Positions 1 through 5,586 of a DNA stretch of 6,559 nucleotides are shown piece after piece. The position numbers and the translations under genes were made by a program. The notes beneath the pieces were generated by a model. It saw only the letters and a program-made list of their open reading frames with translations. It was not told the DNA's origin and ran no database searches. Source of the stretch: Hyphomicrobiales bacterium. Its GTDB lineage: Bacteria; Pseudomonadota; Alphaproteobacteria; Rhizobiales; Xanthobacteraceae. How positions within the stretch are numbered: position 1 is the first letter of the stretch; each line of letters starts with the position of its first letter. The stretch spans positions 1 through 6,559 of the forward strand of contig JAKFYO010000332.1 of the NCBI GenBank assembly GCA_021730825.1, in the 5' to 3' direction.

Positions 1-705
1 GTTATAAACCGTGCCCTTCATTTCCTGCATGGCGTGCGCGTCGGCCGGCGGCGGCATGACGTCGAATTTCAGATTGCCGGTCGAAAGCACGCGCGGCGCA
101 CCGAGTTGTGTCAGGCGATCCGCGACATCGAAATCCTGCGCGAGACACAGATCGAAACTGGAAAGCAGGGCGGTCGCCGTTTTCTTTGCGTGCTTCCAGC
201 GCGAGAAAGACCGCTGCGATAGCCGGCCGTTCACGAGCACAACCGGAATGTTGCGGCTCGAAGTCTCGATCAGGAGGTTCGGCCAGAATTCCGACTCTGC
301 GATCAGCACCAGCCCCGGCTGCCAGTGCTCGAGAAAAGCTTGCACGAAGCGCGGCGAGTCGAGCGGAATATATTGATGAAGCGTGCCCGCAGGCATTCGT
401 TGTGCGGCCATCTGCGCGGCCGTCACCGTGCCTGAGGTCACAAGAACCGTGAATCCGCTTTTGCGAATGTGCTCGACCAAAGGAAGCACGGACAGCACTT
501 CGCCCACGCTTGCGCCATGAACCCACACCAGCGCTCCCGGCGGCCGCTCGATACTCGGAATGCCGCGTCGCTCATGAACGCGCGCCGCATCTTCCTTGCC
601 GCGCTTCAGCCGCCAGTTAAGGATCGAACCGGCGAAGGGCGCTGCCCATCGCGTCGCTCCGCGGTAAAGGCGGATCGGAATGGGAAGCCGGCCTCTAGGC
701 GCCAT
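1..705 (-). CDS. waaA: 3-deoxy-D-manno-octulosonic acid (Kdo) transferase, C-terminus cut by window edge
   Basis: Transfers Kdo from CMP-Kdo to the lipid A precursor at the cytoplasmic face of the inner membrane, the first step of LPS core assembly (GT30 family). The visible 235 residues cover the N-terminal domain and the start of the C-terminal domain; the family usually has about 420-440 residues. Visible family marks are HERRG at 44-48 (Glu45 fits the conserved catalytic Glu), WVHGASVGEV at 61-70, QYIPLDSP at 111-118, ESEFWPNL at 137-144, NGRLSQRS at 159-166 and TGNLKFD at 209-215. The ATG start gives the expected N-terminus (IRLYRGATRW) and lies inside the last codons of the upstream acyltransferase gene, an 11-nt overlap that suggests coupled translation; I see no clear ribosome binding site of its own. 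An in-frame TGA lies a short way upstream. The family call is firm. The number of Kdo residues added cannot be read from the sequence. Confidence 0.95.
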   Translation of the reverse strand, partial: MAPRGRLPIPIRLYRGATRWAAPFAGSILNWRLKRGKEDAARVHERRGIPSIERPPGALVWVHGASVGEVLSVLPLVEHIRKSGFTVLVTSGTVTAAQMAAQRMPAGTLHQYIPLDSPRFVQAFLEHWQPGLVLIAESEFWPNLLIETSSRNIPVVLVNGRLSQRSFSRWKHAKKTATALLSSFDLCLAQDFDVADRLTQLGAPRVLSTGNLKFDVMPPPADAHAMQEMKGTVYN

Positions 706-1408
706 CGCTCGCGACTTTCGATACTCTGCCGACCAGCACTTCCGCGCGTGCAGTCACGCGATTGAGTTTTTCTTCGACCTCGGCGCGCGCCCGCTCCAGC
801 GCCGCGTTGTCTGCGTCGGCGGCGACGATCACCGGCGCTTCCACGACGATCGCGACATGACCGAACGGCAGATGCATGGAGGATTTGTCCCAGCTCCGCT
901 TCATGACGATGCGTCTGCTGGTTGCAATCGCCGCCGGATAGATCGGCCTGCCGGAATGCTTCGCGATGCTGACAACGCCTAGACCCGCGCGCCGCGAAAT
1001 TTTAGGCACGTCGGCGGTCATCGCGACATTGAAGCCCTGCTCGAGCGAATCGATCATCTGGCGTGTGGCGGCGACGCCGCCTTTCTCGTGAAAGTTTTTG
1101 CGGTGTGTACCGGAGCCGCGAATGGTTCCGATCCCGAGCGCCTCGGCGGCGATGGCGTTGATGTCGGCATCGTAAGAGCGGGAGATCATGACCTTCGCTT
1201 TATGATGCGACTTCGGCACGAACGGGGTGAGAAAATGCTGCCCGTGCCAGAAGGTAAGTATAATCGGCAATTCGGCGTCGATCCAATCGTAGAGATCGGC
1301 GGGCTCGATGGTGACGCGCTGCGTCTTCCAGACGAATTTCAGGTATGACGCTACCGAGCGGCCGAGCAGGCGCCGGAAAGTGTCCGATGTTCGGATTTTA
1401 CGCCACAT
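695..1408 (-). CDS. DUF374 lysophospholipid acyltransferase-like protein
   Basis: A 237-residue protein of the DUF374 family, distantly related to the PlsC/LPLAT acyltransferases. It probably moves an acyl chain onto a lipid at the inner membrane. Visible blocks are FWHGQHF at 53-59, MISRSYDADI at 74-83, GTIRGSG at 94-100, TADVPK at 131-136 (where many family members have TPDGPR) and SGRPIYPAAIATSRR at 152-166, followed by an Ala/Glu-rich helical C-terminus. It has no signal peptide; the N-terminus is basic and amphipathic, as in membrane-associated acyltransferases. The gene lies 21 nt after the DUF4170 gene and overlaps waaA by 11 nt, so a lipid A or LPS substrate is a reasonable inference. 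The epsilonproteobacterial lipid A late acyltransferase LpxJ is a DUF374 member, which makes a similar job possible here but not proven. A phospholipid substrate is the main alternative. The family call is firm and the substrate unknown. Confidence 0.88.
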   Translation of the reverse strand: MWRKIRTSDTFRRLLGRSVASYLKFVWKTQRVTIEPADLYDWIDAELPIILTFWHGQHFLTPFVPKSHHKAKVMISRSYDADINAIAAEALGIGTIRGSGTHRKNFHEKGGVAATRQMIDSLEQGFNVAMTADVPKISRRAGLGVVSIAKHSGRPIYPAAIATSRRIVMKRSWDKSSMHLPFGHVAIVVEAPVIVAADADNAALERARAEVEEKLNRVTARAEVLVGRVSKVASDGA

Positions 1409-1421
1409 GGCTGTAAAGCGA

Positions 1422-1439
1422 CGCGGCGGCTACGCCGCG
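1422..1439. repeat. 7-bp inverted repeat over the DUF4170 stop codon
   Basis: CGCGGCG and CGCCGCG flank a 4-nt loop (GCTA) that holds most of the DUF4170 stop codon. In the minus-strand mRNA this hairpin would sit about 13 nt before the ATG of the acyltransferase gene, so it could mask or space ribosomes at that junction. No T-run follows it, so it is not an intrinsic terminator. In GC-rich DNA such a stem may also arise by chance. Confidence 0.4.
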
Positions 1440-1669
1440 CCCTGATCCGTTTCAGGGTCGAGCAGCCGGTGCAGATGCACGATGAAGTAGCGCATCTGCG
1501 CGTTGTCCACCGTCTGTTGCGCCTTCGCTTTCCAGGCCTGATGTGCGCTCGCGTAGTTTGGATAAACTCCAACAATGTCGAGCTTCTCGAGATCGCGAAA
1601 CTCGGTGCCGTCGAGCTTGGTGAGTTCACCGCCTAGGACGAGATGAAGCAGCTGTTTTTGCGCGGCCAT
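1430..1669 (-). CDS. DUF4170 small protein of unknown function
   Basis: A 79-residue soluble protein that I recognise as the DUF4170 type found in alphaproteobacteria. Its function is not known. The sequence opens with LLHLVLGGEL (residues 7-16), has VGVYPNYASAHQAWKAKAQ at 33-51 and ends with MRYFIVHLHRLLDPE at 59-73. The pattern of two beta-strand-like ends around a helix suggests a small alpha/beta fold. There is no signal peptide, membrane segment or cysteine. It sits 19 nt after the phosphatase gene and 21 nt before the acyltransferase gene, in the same direction, so it is almost certainly co-transcribed with the Kdo transferase gene. A helper or regulatory role in envelope synthesis is only an inference from that position. 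The ATG start gives the conserved-looking N-terminus; a GGGGA about 12 nt upstream is a weak ribosome binding site. Confidence 0.85.
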   Translation of the reverse strand: MAAQKQLLHLVLGGELTKLDGTEFRDLEKLDIVGVYPNYASAHQAWKAKAQQTVDNAQMRYFIVHLHRLLDPETDQGAA

Positions 1670-1688
1670 GACGGCGAAGGATCCCCGG

Positions 1689-2486
1689 TTACTTCAACGA
1701 TCCGGCAAGTGCGGAAACGAGCCTTGGGTGCAACACGCTCCCCGCTGCGATCAGCGCGCCGTGATTATGAGTGGCGAGATTATAGATCGGCAGCCGTCCC
1801 TTTGCATCGGTAATCTTGCCGCCCGCTTCGTGCACTAAAAGGTCCGCAGCGGCAAGGTCCCAATCGTTTGCATTTGCCGATGCAAGCGCTGCGTCGATTT
1901 CTCCCGATGCAACTCGTGACAGTCTGACGGCAATCGAGTGAATTCTCGGTACTTCAACCTGATTGCCCAGCACCGTCGCCGCGCTATTGAGTTTTGCAGG
2001 CCATGCGATCGCGGCAGACTCGACTTCCGCTTTGGTCGAAGCCGAAATCTTCTGCCCATTTTTTGTGGCGCCGCCGCCTCTGATTGCGGCAAACGATTCG
2101 CCGGTTGCCGGCACCTCGACGACTGCCGCGACCGGCCTGCCGTGCTCGACAAGTGCCGCGCAGATTGCCCAGTCCTCGCGCCCAGCGATGAAGGAACGCG
2201 TACCGTCGATCGGATCGACAATCCAGAGCCGGTCTTTCGTCAGACGCTCCGGCACATCCGCCGTCTCTTCGGAAAGCCAGCCGATCGAGGAATCAATTTC
2301 AGTCAGCCTTTCGCGCAGGAAATTATCGACGGCGAGATCGGCCTCCGTCACCGGTGACGCGTTGTCTTTATTCCACGCGCGCACATTGTTGCGAAATTTC
2401 GTGAGCGCGAGCTTGGCTGCTTCCGCAACCGCCTCGCGAAGCGGATGGAGAATTTCGGCATGCAGCGCTTCGGCCCCGGAAGTCAT
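1689..2486 (-). CDS. Inositol monophosphatase-family phosphatase (CysQ/SuhB/HisN-like)
   Basis: A 265-residue Mg-dependent phosphatase of the IMPase superfamily, cytoplasmic. The metal-binding marks are all present: WLSEETAD at 70-77 (Glu73/Glu74), WIVDPIDGTRSF at 88-99 (Asp91, Asp94), and NDWDLAAADLLVHEAGG at 207-223 (Asp210). The length fits the family. The substrate cannot be read from the motifs: 3'-phosphoadenosine 5'-phosphate (CysQ), myo-inositol phosphate (SuhB) and histidinol phosphate (HisN) enzymes share them. Relatives are often labelled CysQ, but the DGTRSF block differs from the DGTKEF typical of E. coli CysQ. I chose the ATG at 2486 because it gives a normal family N-terminus and has a purine-rich AGAG upstream. 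A TTG at 2531 would add 15 residues, mostly Arg, with no homology value. It is the first gene of the run leading to waaA, so its promoter should lie in 2487-2663. Confidence 0.9.
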   Translation of the reverse strand: MTSGAEALHAEILHPLREAVAEAAKLALTKFRNNVRAWNKDNASPVTEADLAVDNFLRERLTEIDSSIGWLSEETADVPERLTKDRLWIVDPIDGTRSFIAGREDWAICAALVEHGRPVAAVVEVPATGESFAAIRGGGATKNGQKISASTKAEVESAAIAWPAKLNSAATVLGNQVEVPRIHSIAVRLSRVASGEIDAALASANANDWDLAAADLLVHEAGGKITDAKGRLPIYNLATHNHGALIAAGSVLHPRLVSALAGSLK

Positions 2487-2621
2487 GGTTCGCTCTATTC
2501 GCTGACGCCGCCGCCTGCAAGGTTTCGTCAAGGATGATGGTCAAATCGGCGCTTTTTCGCGCACAATCAGAAAAGATTTACCCAAATCCTTAAGCCGATT
2601 CTTCGTGCCTCCATGTAAGAG

Positions 2622-2647
2622 TTCCGGGAACGACCGGAAAAATCCGG
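2622..2647. repeat. Two overlapping inverted repeats upstream of the DUF6101 ribosome binding site
   Basis: TTCCGG (2622-2627) pairs with CCGGAA (2634-2639) across 6 nt. CCGGA (2634-2638) also pairs with TCCGG (2643-2647) across AAAA. The middle arm can therefore pair with either side but not both. The second stem ends one base before the GGGGAG ribosome binding site. It could be a dimer operator, a leader hairpin that affects ribosome access, or chance; the arms are short. Confidence 0.4.
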
Positions 2648-2648
2648 C

Positions 2649-2654
2649 GGGGAG
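2649..2654 (+). promoter_or_regulatory. Ribosome binding site of the DUF6101 gene
   Basis: GGGGAG lies 9 nt before a TTG codon. It is one of the best Shine-Dalgarno matches in the window and is the main reason for taking the TTG, rather than the ATG 27 codons downstream, as the start. Confidence 0.7.
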
Positions 2655-2663
2655 AGCAAGAAA

Positions 2664-3239
2664 TTGAGGCGTCAGGCAAGCGCAGCCGGAATCGCGCGGG
2701 AAGGATCGAGCCCATTGTTCAGGCTCGATCCGCTCCGCCTTCCGATGTCCTTTACCGCAGCCGACCCGGTCGCCGACGGCGGTAGCCGCGAGATCGGGGT
2801 CACGCGCGACGGGATTGAATTTCGCCGCTCGGTGAGCGGCGTGCAGATGCGTGTACAGCTTCCATTCAGTGAGTTTCAGGGCATCGCGGTGCGCGTACTC
2901 GCGCCCGGCGGTAGCGAACCGGTGATCTTTCTTTCGCTCGAGCATGGCGACGATGCGCTGAGCGTACTTTTGCAGGCAACCGAGAACAGCGACGAATGCG
3001 CGGAAGACGCGCGCAAATGGAGCCGTGTCACCGGCCGTCCGATTTTAATCGCCGACGAGAATGGCCGTCTGCGCAATCCGGTGGCGGTGAGCAATCGCGC
3101 GCCGGCAAGCCCACGCCGCAAACGCCGCAGTGCGCTCCGCAACCGCCGCACCGCGGTCCGTCTTCGCAGCCAGCGCACAAATCGCGAGATTGAAGAGAAT
3201 ATTTATTCGGGCGAGCGCGAGATTATCGCGCGCAACTAG
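2664..3239 (+). CDS. DUF6101 family protein of unknown function (TTG start)
   Basis: A 191-residue protein that I recognise as the DUF6101 type of Hyphomicrobiales; its function is unknown. The start is TTG behind GGGGAG, which keeps the N-terminus MRRQASAAG that I recall as typical of these proteins. Residues 17-36 (PLFRLDPLRLPMSFTAADP) lead into a beta-rich core of alternating charged and hydrophobic stretches (about 42-105). Residues 117-140 contain RKWSRVTGRPILIADENGRL. The C-terminal part (148-173) is strongly basic, with SPRRKRRSALRNRRTAVRLR, and the protein ends GEREIIARN. It has no signal peptide or membrane helix. The Arg-rich tail could bind nucleic acid, acidic phospholipid or a partner protein; nothing in the sequence decides which. 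The gene stands alone: divergent from the phosphatase operon and convergent with ubiA, whose stop codon it overlaps by 4 nt. Confidence 0.85.
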   Translation: MRRQASAAGIAREGSSPLFRLDPLRLPMSFTAADPVADGGSREIGVTRDGIEFRRSVSGVQMRVQLPFSEFQGIAVRVLAPGGSEPVIFLSLEHGDDALSVLLQATENSDECAEDARKWSRVTGRPILIADENGRLRNPVAVSNRAPASPRRKRRSALRNRRTAVRLRSQRTNREIEENIYSGEREIIARN

Positions 3240-4201
3240 CGCGGAATAATCAACGCCCCCGGCGCGCCCGCGATTACGTCGAGCGCAAGTCCCGCGAACA
3301 ACAGAAGCCCCGCATCGCGGTTTGCCCGAAACAATTTCAGACAATACGCAGGATTGTTCGCGTCCAGCGTCACGATCTGCCAAGCGAGGTGCGCGGCAAA
3401 TAAAGCGATCCCTGCGAGCGAAATAATTCCGCCACCGGAAAAGATCACCGCCGTAGAAATCAGCACGATGGTCGCCGTGTAAAGAATTGTCAGCGCGGGT
3501 TTGGTGTTTTCGCCGAACAGCCGCGCCGAAGATTTTACGCCGATGATAGCGTCGTCGCGCCGGTCCTGATGCGCATAGATCGTGTCATAGCCGATCACCC
3601 ACGAAATCGTACCCGCATAGAGAACGAGTGGCCGCCAATCCAGCGCTCCGAACACCGCGGCCCAGCCCATCAGCGCGCCCCAGGAGAAGGCGAGGCCGAG
3701 CACGAATTGCGGCATCGAAATTACGCGCTTGGCTAACGGATAGATCGCGACGATAAGCAACGAAGCCGCGCCCGTCAAAATCGCAAAGCGGTTCATTTGC
3801 AGGAGAACGGCGAGCCCGATGAAGGAGAGCAGGATTGCAAAAACAAAAGCGGCCTTCGCGCTCACTTGTCCGGATGGGATCGGCCGGCTCTTGGTGCGCT
3901 CGACCTGTGCGTCGATCTTGCGATCGAGAATATCGTTCCATGTGCTGCCCGCGCCGCGCATGACAATGGCGCCGATCAGAAACAGCACGATCAGTTTCAG
4001 GTCGGGCCACGGCGCGCGTTGCGCAAGGGCCGCGACCGCGGTCGACCACCAGCACGGCAACAACAAGAGCCACCAGCCGATCGGCCGGTCGATACGCGCG
4101 AGACGAAGATAAGGTTGCGACCAGGAGGGCGCTGCGAAATCGACCCAGTTGCCGGTCGAGTCGGCAACCGGCGCAATCGGCCGCTCGCCGCCGCTCGTCA
4201 T
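3236..4201 (-). CDS. ubiA: 4-hydroxybenzoate polyprenyltransferase
   Basis: Joins the polyprenyl tail to 4-hydroxybenzoate in the inner membrane, the step that commits to ubiquinone. The 321 residues carry both Asp-rich metal/diphosphate motifs: NDILDRKID at 89-97, followed by RTKSRPIPSG at 102-111, and DTIYAHQDRRDD at 206-217, followed by GVKSSARLFG at 221-230. About eight or nine hydrophobic segments can be seen (for example near 43-60, 68-84, 116-135, 140-156, 165-185, 190-205, 237-255, 258-276 and 298-318), as expected. RIDRPIGWWLLLLPCWW at 36-52 is the usual opening of the alpha-type enzyme. The first 30 residues are a hydrophilic extension. The start ATG overlaps the stop of the upstream secreted-protein gene as ATGA, so translation is probably coupled; no separate strong ribosome binding site is visible. 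The side-chain length (UQ-8 or UQ-10) is not encoded here; UQ-10 would be usual for this group. Confidence 0.95.
   Translation of the reverse strand: MTSGGERPIAPVADSTGNWVDFAAPSWSQPYLRLARIDRPIGWWLLLLPCWWSTAVAALAQRAPWPDLKLIVLFLIGAIVMRGAGSTWNDILDRKIDAQVERTKSRPIPSGQVSAKAAFVFAILLSFIGLAVLLQMNRFAILTGAASLLIVAIYPLAKRVISMPQFVLGLAFSWGALMGWAAVFGALDWRPLVLYAGTISWVIGYDTIYAHQDRRDDAIIGVKSSARLFGENTKPALTILYTATIVLISTAVIFSGGGIISLAGIALFAAHLAWQIVTLDANNPAYCLKLFRANRDAGLLLFAGLALDVIAGAPGALIIPR
4148..4168. repeat. 7-bp inverted repeat within early ubiA codons
   Basis: GTTGCCG (4148-4154) and CGGCAAC (4162-4168) are perfect complements around a 7-nt loop, covering roughly codons 12-18 of ubiA. A shifted alternative pairing, GCCGGT (4151-4156) with ACCGGC (4167-4172), is also possible. 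A stem here could slow ribosomes entering ubiA after the ATGA junction. It falls in a poorly conserved hydrophilic extension, so chance is equally plausible. Confidence 0.3.
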
Positions 4202-4728
4202 TGCTGCAGGACGTTTCCGGAAAGCGTATCGAAGATGCCGCCGCCGGTCGGCGATTCCGGCACCACACCCGCGTTCGGATTAATTGCGCCGCTGAGACCC
4301 GTGCTCGGCGATTGCGGTCCTGGGCCTGGGTTCGCTGCTGCCGAACAGATCTTGGTGCGCAGCTCCACGGTCTTCCCTTGGTTCTTCTTCAGTCCATCCG
4401 CTGCTTCCGGCGGAATACCGCATTCCGCAGAGCGCTTGGTGAGGAAGTTGAGCATCTTCGATTCAGAAGTCGCGTAGCTCGTGATTCGCGCGCAGAGTTC
4501 TTTCGGCGTTGCCTTGCGCTTGCCGGCTTCGTTCAGCGCTTTACCTTTGCCCTGGATGTCATCGCGCAGCGCGTTGAATTCGGCCTGGCATGGATGCTGC
4601 TGTTGTTGCTTCGGCTGCATGTCGCCGGGACCGGGCCCGATCGTCATGCCTTGTGCAAACAGCAAGCGATGCTCGCCCGCGAAAATGAGCAGGGCCAAGG
4701 CAAGTGCTAGCAGGATGCGCGCGTTCAT
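4198..4728 (-). CDS. Secreted (periplasmic) four-cysteine protein of unknown function
   Basis: A 176-residue protein with a clear signal peptide: positive start (MNAR), hydrophobic core at about 5-17, and a likely cut after LFA at 23-25. I do not recognise a named domain, though such proteins next to ubiA are familiar in Hyphomicrobiales. The mature part starts with a Gly/Pro/Gln-rich linker (QPKQQQQHP, 38-46). A helical core with four cysteines follows (Cys47, Cys79, Cys103, Cys128), spaced about 25-32 residues apart, which suggests two disulfide bonds in the periplasm. The last 45 residues are low-complexity Pro/Gly/Ser/Asn and probably disordered. There is no lipobox at the cleavage site. 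I chose the ATG at 4728 because it begins the signal peptide and has GGA 6 nt upstream. An ATG at 4923 would put 65 unlikely residues in front and run into rsmE. Its stop overlaps the ubiA start (ATGA), so the two genes form one unit. Confidence 0.8.
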   Translation of the reverse strand: MNARILLALALALLIFAGEHRLLFAQGMTIGPGPGDMQPKQQQQHPCQAEFNALRDDIQGKGKALNEAGKRKATPKELCARITSYATSESKMLNFLTKRSAECGIPPEAADGLKKNQGKTVELRTKICSAAANPGPGPQSPSTGLSGAINPNAGVVPESPTGGGIFDTLSGNVLQQ

Positions 4729-4830
4729 GCGTTTCCGGGTTCGAATGAGTGGCAAGGCGTAACAAAAGCCAGTGACTTGGGGCAATATCGAGGCGAAAAG
4801 GTTACCACGAATAGAACCCGGAGCCGCGCC
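4729..4830. promoter_or_regulatory. Divergent intergenic region between secreted-protein gene and rsmE
   Basis: These 102 nt separate two outward-facing starts, so they should hold the promoters of the secreted-protein/ubiA unit (minus) and of rsmE (plus). No convincing -35/-10 pair stands out on either strand. The notable feature is the mirrored GAACCCGGA 9-mer at its two ends. There is no room for another gene. Confidence 0.5.
4734..4822. repeat. Mirrored 9-mer GAACCCGGA at both divergent starts
   Basis: TCCGGGTTC at 4734-4742 and GAACCCGGA at 4814-4822 form a perfect 9-bp inverted repeat 71 nt apart. Read in the direction of each gene, both leaders are GAACCCGGA followed by a short spacer (5 nt to ATG of the secreted protein; 8 nt to TTG of rsmE). 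Each copy contains the likely Shine-Dalgarno core (GGA or GGAG). The match may reflect shared ribosome binding sites, a paired operator, or chance. Confidence 0.55.
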
Positions 4831-5586
4831 TTGGCGAAGTATGATTTTCGCAGCCCCCGCCTGTTTGTGGATGTGCCTCTTGTTGCGGCGCAGGAAGCCG
4901 CACTTGCATCGGAACAGGCCCATTATCTGCGGCAGGTAATGCGGCTTTCCGACGGTGCTGAGGTAATCATATTCAACGGCCGGGATGGGGAATGGCTCGC
5001 GCGTCTTGCCGCAAGCGGCAAGCGTGGTGCGGCATTACGGCCGGTGGAACAAATTCGTCCCCAGCCTGAAACCTTCGGGCCTACTTACGCGTTTGCTCCC
5101 CTCAAGCAGGCTCGCCTGGATTACATGGTGCAAAAAGCGGTCGAGATGGGGGCTTCTCGATTGTCGCCGGTGCTGACCCAATTCACCCAAGTGAACAAAA
5201 TGAATCTGGACCGTATGCGCGCAAATGCGATCGAGGCGGCCGAGCAGTGCGGAATTCTCGCGCTGCCCGCGATCGATGAGCCGATGCCGTTTCAGAAATG
5301 GCTGACGTCGTTTCCGGCGTCGAATGCAATCGTGTTTTGCGATGAAGAAAGCCATGAGAAATTGTCAGGTGCAAAATCGTCAGGCGATAAATTGCGTAAC
5401 GCGAAAGCAAGCGATCTTTCTGTATTGATAGGACCCGAAGGCGGCTTTTCCAAAGACGAGCGCGATAGCCTGCTCGCACGCGAAAATGTAATCCGCCTGT
5501 CGCTGGGGCCGCGCATCCTGCGCGCCGACACCGCGGCGGTCGCAGCACTCGCGCTCGTGCAATCGGTTTGCGGCGACTGGCGCTAG
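4831..5586 (+). CDS. rsmE: 16S rRNA (uracil(1498)-N(3))-methyltransferase
   Basis: Methylates N3 of U1498 in helix 44 of 16S rRNA, using S-adenosylmethionine, on the assembled small subunit. It has 251 residues, a normal length. The N-terminal PUA-like domain begins KYDFRSPRLFV (3-13) and includes VIIFNGRDGEW (45-55). The C-terminal SPOUT knot domain shows LKQARLDYMVQKAVEMGASRL at 91-111, EAAEQC at 135-140, LIGPEGGFSKDE at 199-210 and LSLGPRILRADTA at 223-235. The last block has Asp where the family usually has Glu (LRxETA), a mild change. The start is taken as TTG at 4831: GGAG lies 7 nt upstream and it gives the typical N-terminus. A TTG at 4777 is in frame but has no ribosome binding site and adds 18 unrelated residues; no ATG precedes the conserved start. 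The next gene follows after 39 nt in the same direction. Confidence 0.94.
   Translation: MAKYDFRSPRLFVDVPLVAAQEAALASEQAHYLRQVMRLSDGAEVIIFNGRDGEWLARLAASGKRGAALRPVEQIRPQPETFGPTYAFAPLKQARLDYMVQKAVEMGASRLSPVLTQFTQVNKMNLDRMRANAIEAAEQCGILALPAIDEPMPFQKWLTSFPASNAIVFCDEESHEKLSGAKSSGDKLRNAKASDLSVLIGPEGGFSKDERDSLLARENVIRLSLGPRILRADTAAVAALALVQSVCGDWR

Larger units (their letters stand above)
2487..2663. promoter_or_regulatory. Divergent intergenic region between phosphatase operon and DUF6101 gene
   Basis: This 177-nt region separates the outward-facing starts of the phosphatase gene (minus) and the DUF6101 gene (plus), so it should carry promoters for both. I cannot place either with confidence. On the minus strand a TTGACC-like -35 occurs in 2537-2545, but its partner -10 is poor. 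It has a more AT-rich core (about 2550-2600) than the flanking genes. It contains GATTT-ACCC-AAATC (2575-2588) and the inverted-repeat cluster at 2622-2647. I see no gene in it on either strand. Confidence 0.5.

Noticed and set aside
2..526. 174-codon open frame on the minus strand in another frame of waaA
   Set aside because: The overlapping frame 1-705 encodes unmistakable Kdo transferase blocks; this one is Arg-rich with none.
1963..2505. 180-codon open frame on the plus strand
   Set aside because: Antisense to the phosphatase gene, low-complexity Ser/Ala-rich product, no family match.
2487..2531. Upstream TTG start for the phosphatase at 2531
   Set aside because: It adds 15 residues, mostly Arg, not expected in the family, while the ATG at 2486 gives a normal start.
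2575..2588. GATTT-ACCC-AAATC inverted repeat as an operator
   Set aside because: Only 5-bp arms in an AT-richer patch; too weak to call a site alone, so it is mentioned only within the intergenic entry.
2541..2945. 134-codon open frame on the minus strand crossing the intergenic region
   Set aside because: It is antisense to the first half of the DUF6101 gene, and its end would fill the promoter region. The product shows no domain, and the plus-strand gene has a strong ribosome binding site and family ends.
3797..4477. 226-codon open frame on the plus strand
   Set aside because: It is antisense to ubiA and the secreted-protein gene, has no recognisable domain, and its composition is that of a shadow frame.
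4729..4923. Upstream ATG (4923) for the secreted protein
   Set aside because: It would add 65 residues before an obvious signal peptide and overlap the 5' end of rsmE.
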